From the NCBI GenBank assembly GCA_017453705.1, contig JAFTEK010000291.1, positions 1 to 15,626 on the forward strand: a DNA stretch of 15,626 nt, given 5' to 3'. The notes under the pieces are model-generated. The model was not told where the DNA came from, searched no databases, and worked only from the letters and a program-made list of their open reading frames with translations. This DNA comes from Treponema sp. (GTDB lineage Bacteria; Spirochaetota; Spirochaetia; Treponematales; Treponemataceae). How positions within the stretch are numbered: the stretch's first letter is position 1; each line of letters begins with the position of its first letter. The position numbers and the translations under genes are program-made. This document shows, in pieces, positions 6,661-12,753 of this stretch.

Positions 6661-6753
6661 ATTTTTGCAAGGCTTTAGCCTGAAAAAATGCAGGACCAGT
6701 GAGGAAAACAACCGGGTTGCCTTGAGGCTCCGCTGGCGCTTCCGAACAGGTCC
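6661..6753 (-). repeat. Dispersed 3'-flanking element, copy A
   Basis: This stretch aligns without gaps to 9321-9413. From 6681 on, 59 of 73 bases agree by hand count, including an identical block ACCGGGTTGC and GAACAGGTC. It begins 23 bases beyond the stop of the aldo/keto reductase in the direction of that gene. Copy B has the same orientation and distance behind the DUF362 gene. GCATTTTT (6659-6666) can pair with AAAAATGC (6684-6691). Confidence 0.72.
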
Positions 6754-6776
6754 ACTAACATTCAGACCTGCACTGG

Positions 6777-7766
6777 CTACAGACTCGCTTGGTTTATCGT
6801 GGAAAGCTCTTCATCGCTGAAAGACAGGTTTGCTGTGCAGCGGATGTTGTCCAGAAGCTGGTCGGCCTTGGACGCACCGACAAGCACGCTTGTCACTGAA
6901 TCATCCCGCAAAATCCATGCGAGAGCCATCTGTGCCAGTGTCTGTCCCCTGCCTTTGGCAAGCTCGTTAAGCGTCCGTATCTGTTCCATCCGTTTTTCGC
7001 TGAGAGCGTCGTCCTTTAGGAAGCGTCCGTCTGTCCGCATCCTACTGTCGGCGGGAATGCCGTTCAGGTAGCGGTCGGTCAAAAGCCCCTGTGCCAGCGG
7101 GCTGAATATTATAAGCCCCTTGCCTGCTTTCGCGGCGGCATCCTTGAGACCGTTGCTTTCTATCGTCCTGTCGAATATCGAATACTTGTTCTGGTTTATG
7201 ACGAAGGGGCAGTTCAGCTTTTCCAGTATCGCCGCCGCCTTCTCCATCATTGCCCCATCGTAGTTGGAGATGCCAGCGTACAGTGCCTTGCCTGATTTGA
7301 CAGCCTGGTCAAGTGCGCCCATCGTCTCCTCAAGGGGGGTGTCAGGATCCATCCTGTGATGATAGAAGATGTCCACGTAGTCCAATCCCAGCCGCGAGAG
7401 GCTCTGATCCAGGCTGGCGAGCAGGTACTTCCTGCTGCCCCAGTTACCGTAGGGGCCGCCCCACATGTCGTAGCCAGCCTTTGTGCTTACGATTATCTCG
7501 TCGCGGTATGAGGCCAGCTCCTCATGCAGCAGTCTGCCGAAATTCCTCTCCGCCGCCCCTGCCGGAGGGCCGTAGTTGTTGGCGAGGTCGAAGTGCGTCA
7601 CCCCATTGTCGAAAGCGGTCAGGACTATCTCCCTCATGTTGGAGTAGACTCCGGTGTCGCCGAAGTTGTGCCATAGTCCCAGCGAGACTGCGGGTAGCAG
7701 CAGCCCGCTCCTGCCGCAACGTCTGTAGGGCATTGATGAATAGCGTTTTTCAGAAACCGTGTGCAT
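6777..7766 (-). CDS. Aldo/keto reductase, YghZ/GpR-like
   Basis: The 329-residue protein resembles E. coli YghZ (L-glyceraldehyde 3-phosphate reductase) along its length, for example SGLLLPAVSLGLWHNFGD, THFDLANNYGPP and STKAGYDMWGGPYG. The catalytic tetrad is visible as D60, Y65, K96 and H137, and a C-terminal NADP(H) region (VLVGASKADQLLDNI) is present. It should reduce small aldehydes with NADPH in the cytoplasm. The frame stays open to 7940 only because a 33-bp repeat has no stop codons. The residues SEKRYSSMPYRR match the YghZ N-terminus, so ATG 7766 is chosen; ATG 7733 is possible. No Shine-Dalgarno sequence precedes either start. Confidence 0.87.
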   Translation of the reverse strand: MHTVSEKRYSSMPYRRCGRSGLLLPAVSLGLWHNFGDTGVYSNMREIVLTAFDNGVTHFDLANNYGPPAGAAERNFGRLLHEELASYRDEIIVSTKAGYDMWGGPYGNWGSRKYLLASLDQSLSRLGLDYVDIFYHHRMDPDTPLEETMGALDQAVKSGKALYAGISNYDGAMMEKAAAILEKLNCPFVINQNKYSIFDRTIESNGLKDAAAKAGKGLIIFSPLAQGLLTDRYLNGIPADSRMRTDGRFLKDDALSEKRMEQIRTLNELAKGRGQTLAQMALAWILRDDSVTSVLVGASKADQLLDNIRCTANLSFSDEELSTINQASL

Positions 7767-7772
7767 ATTTTG

Positions 7773-7802
7773 ATTATACAGGAGGGCGGGAGTGCTGTTC
7801 AA
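7773..7802 (-). promoter_or_regulatory. Promoter of the aldo/keto reductase, predicted leaderless
   Basis: On the minus strand TTGAAC (plus 7797-7802) and a perfect TATAAT (plus 7773-7778) are 18 bases apart. Six bases separate TATAAT from the ATG at 7766, so the expected first transcribed base is the A of the start codon. Confidence 0.6.
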
Positions 7803-7841
7803 GCTTTGGGCAGGGCGGACAGTTTGGCTACCAAACAAAAA

Positions 7842-7973
7842 CTTGGAAAAACGGACAAAAATGGGTAAAAATACCTTGGAAAAACGGACAAAAATGGGGT
7901 AAAATACCTTGGAAAAACGGACAAAATAGGCTAAAATCACCTTGGAAAAACGGACAAAACAATGATAACGAGA
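7842..7973 (+). repeat. 33-bp tandem repeat array, four units (last one partial)
   Basis: Units begin at 7842, 7875, 7908 and 7941, each with CTTGGAAAAACGGACAAAA. The units are directly contiguous, with no spacers. Each full unit also carries a promoter-like pair: TTGGAA, then 17-18 bases, then TAAAAT or TAAAAA. The fourth unit runs into the start of the ATPase gene at 7962. Because 33 is a multiple of three, the array reads through as an 11-residue repeat in several frames, which is incidental. Confidence 0.88.
7909..7937 (+). promoter_or_regulatory. Candidate promoter in the third repeat unit
   Basis: TTGGAA (7909-7914) and TAAAAT (7932-7937) are 17 bases apart. Transcription would start near 7944, giving a leader of about 18 bases before the ATG at 7962. 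Confidence 0.4.
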
Positions 7974-9314
7974 AAGATATCTTCATATCTGGACGAGTTT
8001 TACTCCAATCACACGACCCCGGCTCTTCTTGTAACTGGAGCCAGGCAGATAGGCAAATCCTTTGCAATCCGGGAATTCGGCAAAAGAAAGTTCAAGCATT
8101 TCGTGGAAATCAACTTCATAGAGACCCCCTCCGCAATCGAATCTGTCAGCACGGCCAGAAGCACGGACGAGCTGCTGCTCAGGATTACGGCGATTTCCAG
8201 GCAAAAGATGGAAAAAGGCAGCACCCTTATATTCCTCGACGAGATACAGAAGGTTCCAGAAATCGTCACTGTGATAAAGTTCCTCGTGCAGGAGGCAAGC
8301 TACCGCTATGTGCTTTCCGGCTCCCTGCTTGGTGTGGAGCTTAAGAACATCCGCTCCGTGCCTGTGGGCTATATGGCAATCAAGGAGATGTACCCGCTTG
8401 ACCTGGAGGAGTTCTTTGAGGCGTGCGGAGTGCAGCGGCAAATCTTCACTAAACTGGAGGAGTGCTTCAAAAACGAGTCTCCCGTTGACGAGACGGTGCA
8501 TGCAAAGCTCATGGAGCTTTTCAGGCTGTACCTGATTGTGGGCGGTATGCCTGCAGCCGTGCAGGCATACCTAGATACGAACAACATACAGGATGTCATC
8601 GCCGTGCAGAAGTCCATACTGCGCCTGTACAGGATGGACATAAGCCAGTATGACCCGGAGAACAAGCTTTATATAGAAGACATCTTTGACCTGATTCCTT
8701 CGGAGCTGAATGCCCAGAACAAACGCTTCATCCTCAAGAAGCTGAACGAGAATCTCAAGTTCAACCGCTATGAGGACAGCTTCATCTGGATGAGGGAGGC
8801 GGGTGTCGCGCTGCCGACCTACAACGTGGAGACCCCCACCCTGCCGCTGGAGCTTGCGAAGGTCAGGAATCTGTTCAAGCTCTTCTCCAACGATGTGGGA
8901 CTTTTGGCCTGCCAGTACGCGCAGGGAATCCAGCTGAGGATTCTGAACAACGAGGCGGGGGTGAACTTCGGCGCGGTCTATGAGAACGCTGTCGCTCAGG
9001 AGCTGAGATCCCACGGCATTCAGCTCTACTACTTCAACAGCAAGAAGCAGGGGGAACTAGATTTCGTGATAAAGTGCGACGACCGGGTTTTGCCCATAGA
9101 GGTCAAGTCCGGCAAAAACTACGAGAGGCACAACGCGCTCAGGAACGTCCTGGCAAGCGAGGAGTACGGCATACAGAAGGCCTGTGTCCTTTACAACGGC
9201 AACGTGCAGGTCAAAGGCAAAGCAAGTTACCTGCCTGTCTACATGGTGATGTTCATCAAGGACACGGAACTTCCCAGGCTGGTATACAAGGTTGACCTGT
9301 CAGGGCTGGGATGA
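7962..9314 (+). CDS. AAA_14 / DUF4143 ATPase with C-terminal nuclease-like domain
   Basis: The 450-residue protein has Walker A GARQIGKS (26-33), Walker B LIFLDEIQ (89-96) and a sensor-like LSGS (118-121). The DUF4143 region includes GGMP (194-197). Near the end, ELDFVI (365-370) and IEVKSG (379-384) look like the D...ExK core of a PD-(D/E)XK nuclease fold. The family is widespread in bacteria and archaea and has no settled function; roles in mobile DNA or conflict systems have been suggested. The start is weakly supported: only a GGA at 7952-7954 lies upstream. The gene follows the 33-bp array directly, which may control it or be bound by it (inference). Confidence 0.88.
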   Translation: MITRKISSYLDEFYSNHTTPALLVTGARQIGKSFAIREFGKRKFKHFVEINFIETPSAIESVSTARSTDELLLRITAISRQKMEKGSTLIFLDEIQKVPEIVTVIKFLVQEASYRYVLSGSLLGVELKNIRSVPVGYMAIKEMYPLDLEEFFEACGVQRQIFTKLEECFKNESPVDETVHAKLMELFRLYLIVGGMPAAVQAYLDTNNIQDVIAVQKSILRLYRMDISQYDPENKLYIEDIFDLIPSELNAQNKRFILKKLNENLKFNRYEDSFIWMREAGVALPTYNVETPTLPLELAKVRNLFKLFSNDVGLLACQYAQGIQLRILNNEAGVNFGAVYENAVAQELRSHGIQLYYFNSKKQGELDFVIKCDDRVLPIEVKSGKNYERHNALRNVLASEEYGIQKACVLYNGNVQVKGKASYLPVYMVMFIKDTELPRLVYKVDLSGLG

Positions 9315-9320
9315 GGGCGG

Positions 9321-9413
9321 ATTTTTGCTCCGTAACCGCCTGGAAAAATGCAGGGTCAGAGAGAAAACCGACCGGGTTGCCTAGAAGCTGCGCTGTCGGT
9401 TCTGAACAGGTCG
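9321..9413 (-). repeat. Dispersed 3'-flanking element, copy B
   Basis: It aligns without gaps to copy A at 6661-6753 and begins 25 bases beyond the stop of the DUF362 gene in that gene's direction. On the minus strand, ACCGAC can pair with GTCGGT (plus 9395-9400 with 9367-9372), followed by TTTTCTCTCT, so this copy may act as a terminator. The plus-strand ATPase gene ends at 9314, making this a convergent junction. Confidence 0.7.
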
Positions 9414-9438
9414 ATTGATTTCCATGATTACAGTATTG

Positions 9439-10563
9439 TCATATCCGCTTCAGCTCGTACTCACGAGTGCCCAGTCCGATTTCTTCGGCATGGGCAAGGC
9501 AGCTCTCCCACTCGGTGTCGGGATGGGTCATGTGGAAGTGGTCGTGATTGCCGTCCTTGCCGCCGGACGCGGCAAGGTTCTTGCCAAGATTGCTCTGTTC
9601 TATGACCGGCTGGGCGTTCACCAAGTCCGCACAAGCCTGGTCGAGCGCAACGGGATCCAGGCTTGCGAGCATCCCAACGTCCGGAACAATCGGTATGTCG
9701 TTCTCCGCGTGGCAGTCGCAGTTGGGCGACACATCACAAATCAGGCTGACATGAAATGTCGGGCGGTTCCGGCATACAGCGAGCGCGTACTCCGCCATCT
9801 TGTAGTTGAGCATGGCGATGGAATTGCTGAAGTTGGCAGATATCGCGTCCTTGGGGCAAACAGCGAGGCACCGCCCGCAGCCCACGCACTTTGTCTGGTC
9901 TATGCTGTACTTGCCGTCCGCGCCTTTGGTCGGTGCACCGTGGGCGCAAATCCTGAAGCATGAGCCGCAGCTCACACAGGCGGCTCCGTCCACGTGCGGC
10001 TTGCCGTCGCAGTGCTGCTCCATTTTGCCAGCCCGTGATCCGCATCCCATCCCCAGGTTCTTGATTGCCCCGCCGAAGCCCGCCATCTCGTGCCCCTTGA
10101 AGTGGTTCAGCGAGATGAGTATGTCCGCATCCATGATGGCGTGTCCGATTTTTGCTTCCTTGACGTACTTCTGGTTGATGGGGACAATCGTCTCGTCCGT
10201 GCCCTTCAGTCCGTCCGCGATGATGACGTGGCAGCCCGTCTGGAGAGGGGAAAAGCCGTTCACGTAGGCGGTGTCCAGGTGATCCAGAGCGTTCTTGCGG
10301 CTCCCCACGTAGAGGGTGTTGCAGTCAGTCAAGAAAGGCTTTCCTCCCAGTTCCTTAACGTAGTCCGCCACAACCTTGGCATAATTGGGACGCAGGAAGG
10401 CGAGGTTCCCATACTCCCCGAAGTGGATTTTTATGGCCGCGTACTTCTCCTTGAAGTCAATCTGGGCGAATCCCGCCGACTTCATCAGCCTGTGAAGCTT
10501 CTGCAGCAGGTTCTCGCTCCCTGTCGCGTGGAAATCCGTAAACCAAACCGTTGCCTTTGCCAT
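9439..10563 (-). CDS. DUF362 domain protein with two [4Fe-4S] ferredoxin motifs
   Basis: The 374-residue protein has an N-terminal DUF362 region (VWFTDFH near the start, AAIKIHFGEYGN at 42-53, LISLNHFKGHEMAGFGGAIKNLGMGC at 149-174). Two ferredoxin motifs follow: C196-C199-C202-C206 and C226-C229-C232-C236. A C-terminal DUF362 part includes DVGMLASLDPVALDQAC. It is probably a cytoplasmic iron-sulfur protein in electron transfer or cofactor-related chemistry; the exact role of the family is unknown. The start at 10563 is chosen because TAAGGAG (plus 10571-10577) lies 7 bases upstream. A longer frame to 10641 adds 26 residues without family resemblance. Confidence 0.87.
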   Translation of the reverse strand: MAKATVWFTDFHATGSENLLQKLHRLMKSAGFAQIDFKEKYAAIKIHFGEYGNLAFLRPNYAKVVADYVKELGGKPFLTDCNTLYVGSRKNALDHLDTAYVNGFSPLQTGCHVIIADGLKGTDETIVPINQKYVKEAKIGHAIMDADILISLNHFKGHEMAGFGGAIKNLGMGCGSRAGKMEQHCDGKPHVDGAACVSCGSCFRICAHGAPTKGADGKYSIDQTKCVGCGRCLAVCPKDAISANFSNSIAMLNYKMAEYALAVCRNRPTFHVSLICDVSPNCDCHAENDIPIVPDVGMLASLDPVALDQACADLVNAQPVIEQSNLGKNLAASGGKDGNHDHFHMTHPDTEWESCLAHAEEIGLGTREYELKRI

Positions 10564-10624
10564 GTCCGTGCTCCTTACATCGCGGGTAAATTTTGAAACT
10601 ACCTCAACTATCTTATGATGTCCG

Positions 10625-10633
10625 ATTGTAGCA
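10625..10633 (-). promoter_or_regulatory. Candidate extended -10 promoter of the DUF362 gene
   Basis: The minus strand reads TGCTACAAT (plus 10625-10633), an extended -10 box. No good -35 is seen. Transcription would begin near 10618, about 55 bases before the start codon. Confidence 0.35.
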
Positions 10634-10658
10634 TGTGGCATAAAAAAAAGCTATAATG

Positions 10659-10673
10659 GAATCTCGAAAAACC
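10659..10673. repeat. Half copy of the palindromic dispersed repeat
   Basis: GGAATCTCGAAAAAC repeats the left arm of the element at 6475-6541. The core and the second arm are missing, so this is a remnant or a chance partial match. Confidence 0.5.
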
Positions 10674-10784
10674 GTGCGATGCCTCTCGGCGGTCAGGCTG
10701 CTGTCAGAAAAAGCCTTCAATAGCCTTGATCTGCAACAGCCTCTCTTCCTTGAAAATCTGTTCCAGCTGTGCTAGCATGAAGAC

Positions 10785-10790
10785 AGGAGG
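10785..10790 (+). promoter_or_regulatory. Ribosome binding site of the AAA-ATPase-like gene
   Basis: AGGAGG stands 7 bases before ATG 10798. It decides against in-frame starts at 10726 and 10777. Confidence 0.75.
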
Positions 10791-10797
10791 AAACGGC

Positions 10798-12471
10798 ATG
10801 GAATTCACCGTTGGCGTGGGGAAGTCTGACTTTGAGGAAATCAGGACCAAGGGGAACTATTACGTTGACAAGACTGAGTTTATTTACGGGCTTGCTCAGA
10901 ATACTGACAACAAGGTGACGCTCTTCACCCGTCCCCTCAGGTTCGGCAAGACGCTGACGATGAGCATGCTGGCCAATTTCTTTGACATCCGCAAGGACAG
11001 CCGCGCCATCTTCGAGGGGCTGGACATCATTCGCCACGAGGACTTCTGCAGGGAGTGGATGAACCAGCGGCCCGTCATTTTCCTGTCGCTCAAGGATGCG
11101 GAGGGCGAGAGCTTTGAGGATGCGTTCAAAATGCTCAGGACAACGCTGGCGAATCTGTGCAAGGGTCTCACAGGAATTCAAGCAAGCCCGTCATTGAATT
11201 TAGCTGACAAGGAGCTGTTCAATCGGCTGATGTTCAAGACCGCCGACATAGACGACGTGAAGGACTCCCTCAAGTCCCTGATGCGTATGCTGTATGCAGC
11301 CTATGGCAGAAAGGTCATCCTGCTGATTGACGAGTACGATGTTCCGCTGGCGAGGGCAAGAGAGAAGAACACGAGCGAGAACCATTTCTATGACAGGATG
11401 CTGGACGTGATACGGGGGATGATGAGCTCGTCGCTCAAGGACAACGAGTTCCTGGAATTCGCCGTCGTCACGGGCTGCCTCAGGGTAGCCAAGGAGAGCA
11501 TCTTCACCGGGACGAACAACTTCACCTCCTATTCCGTTCTGGACAGGAGGTTCTCCGAATACTTCGGCTTCACCGAAGAAGAGGTGGACAAGATGCTTGG
11601 GGCCGCCAATCTGAAGGGAGCTTCTGATGTGATACGGCAATGGTACGACGGCTACGTTTTCGGAACCAGTCACGTCTACTGCCCTTGGGACGTGATAAGC
11701 TTCCTGTCAGATTTGAAAAGCTTTCCTGACTTGTTTCCCAAGAACTACTGGGGGAACACCAGTCACAACGGGATTCTGCTCTCTTTTGTCAAACGGCCGG
11801 AGTTCAAGGTCAAGGGCAAGTTTGAGACCCTGATGAACGGGGGAACGGTTACGCAGACCATCTCGGACGGCCTGACATACGACACGCTTACCGCTTCCGA
11901 GGACAACCTCTGGAGCGTCCTTCTGATGACAGGATACGTCACCAAGGCTGACCCGGCGGAGCTGGGGAACACCGTGAGCCTGAGGATACCCAACAGGGAG
12001 GTTGCGGCCATATTCCAGGAGGCGGTGGCAAGGTTCTTCATGGACACTGTGGACAGGAGTGCGCAGGATATACTTATGGATGCTCTGTGGAATGGTGATG
12101 AGGCTACTGCGAGCAAGGCTGTGTCTGACTTCCTGTGGAAGACGATAAGCTACAACGACTATCACGAGGACTACTACCACGCATTCCTGGCAGGGGTGTT
12201 CACGGGGATAGGCTACGAGGTGGAATCGAACAAGGAGAAAGGTCTGGGCAGACCGGACATTCTGCTCAAGGACGATGATAACCGCCGAGCCCTGATAATC
12301 GAGACCAAAAGGTCTGCCAAAGAGTCTGAGATGGAAGAAGACTGCAAGACGGCCATCGCTCAGATTTCCCAGATGAAGTACGCCGACGGTCTGTCTGATT
12401 ACGGTTACAACCAGGTGCGCTGCTATGGGGTCGCCTTCTTCCGCAAGAAGGCGCTGGTCAGGCTGGGCTAA
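10798..12471 (+). CDS. AAA-ATPase-like / PD-(D/E)XK nuclease superfamily protein (DUF1703 type)
   Basis: The 557-residue protein starts with the family opening VGVGKSDFEEIRTKGNYYVDKTEFI. It has a Walker A-like TRPLRFGKTL (44-53; the family form is RPRRFGKS), Walker B VILLIDEYD (173-181), and an ATPase body to about 400. The C-terminal PD-(D/E)XK domain shows GIGYEVESN (470-478), GRPDILL (484-490) and IIETKRS (500-506), giving the E, D and ExK residues of the nuclease core. The family is often present in many copies in gut anaerobes, and its function is unsettled; a nuclease role is inferred. The frame is open upstream to 10726, but AGGAGG fixes the start. It is unrelated in detail to the ATPase at 7962, though of similar layout. 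Confidence 0.88.
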   Translation: MEFTVGVGKSDFEEIRTKGNYYVDKTEFIYGLAQNTDNKVTLFTRPLRFGKTLTMSMLANFFDIRKDSRAIFEGLDIIRHEDFCREWMNQRPVIFLSLKDAEGESFEDAFKMLRTTLANLCKGLTGIQASPSLNLADKELFNRLMFKTADIDDVKDSLKSLMRMLYAAYGRKVILLIDEYDVPLARAREKNTSENHFYDRMLDVIRGMMSSSLKDNEFLEFAVVTGCLRVAKESIFTGTNNFTSYSVLDRRFSEYFGFTEEEVDKMLGAANLKGASDVIRQWYDGYVFGTSHVYCPWDVISFLSDLKSFPDLFPKNYWGNTSHNGILLSFVKRPEFKVKGKFETLMNGGTVTQTISDGLTYDTLTASEDNLWSVLLMTGYVTKADPAELGNTVSLRIPNREVAAIFQEAVARFFMDTVDRSAQDILMDALWNGDEATASKAVSDFLWKTISYNDYHEDYYHAFLAGVFTGIGYEVESNKEKGLGRPDILLKDDDNRRALIIETKRSAKESEMEEDCKTAIAQISQMKYADGLSDYGYNQVRCYGVAFFRKKALVRLG

Positions 12472-12637
12472 AGAGCAAGTGCCGGAGCTAGAGCGGAGTG
12501 AGCTTCTCTCGGAAAAGAGGGCATTTTTTCTCCGGCAGGGAAGGCGAAGGTCTGCTGCATGGACGACAGGGAGACGGACGGCTGGGTTTTCTCCGGCTTC
12601 CTGTCCAAGCCGTGAACGCACGGAAATGCCCGCTCAA
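12472..12637. other. Intergenic DNA rich in inverted repeats
   Basis: No coding region is supported. Inverted pairs include TGCCGGA (12480-12486) with TCCGGCA (12531-12537), GGGCATTT (12519-12526) with AAATGCCC (12624-12631), and ACGGCT (12578-12583) with AGCCGT (12608-12613). A direct repeat TTTTCTCCGGC occurs at 12526-12536 and 12587-12597. The first hairpin could help end the upstream transcript. Confidence 0.5.
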
Positions 12638-12666
12638 TAGACAATCCTGCCTTTTTTCGCTACAAT
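12638..12666 (+). promoter_or_regulatory. Promoter of pheT
   Basis: TAGACA (12638-12643) and TACAAT (12661-12666) are exactly 17 bases apart, each one base from consensus. Transcription should begin near 12673, leaving an 80-base leader. Confidence 0.7.
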
Positions 12667-12684
12667 ATTGCCACATTTGAAGAT

Positions 12685-12738
12685 GCGGGCGTTGGTTCGG
12701 AAGCCTGTTGAAACACGCCCGAACGCTTTCCGACCCGC
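12685..12738 (+). promoter_or_regulatory. Structured pheT leader with competing pairings
   Basis: One fold pairs GCGGG (12685-12689) with CCCGC (12734-12738) and TCGGAAGC (12697-12704) with GCTTTCCGA (12725-12733, one bulge). Another pairs CGGGCGT (12686-12692) with ACGCCCG (12715-12721). The two cannot both form fully unless as a pseudoknot. This is typical of leaders with alternative structures, but no T-box motif is seen. Confidence 0.4.
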
Positions 12739-12753
12739 CACAGGGGAACGAAC

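Noticed and set aside
7767..7940. N-terminal extension of the aldo/keto reductase
   Set aside because: It is read through the 33-bp repeat, lacks family resemblance and lies upstream of a good promoter for the shorter gene.
7842..7973. The repeat array as a CRISPR
   Set aside because: The units are contiguous with no unique spacers, and no cas genes are nearby.
7313..8344. Long plus-strand frame of 343 codons
   Set aside because: It is antisense to the reductase, crosses the repeat array and overlaps the ATPase in another frame; its composition is Arg/Ser/Cys/Pro-rich, typical of a shadow frame.
10564..10641. Longer start for the DUF362 protein
   Set aside because: A well-spaced TAAGGAG precedes ATG 10563, and the extra 26 residues do not resemble the family.
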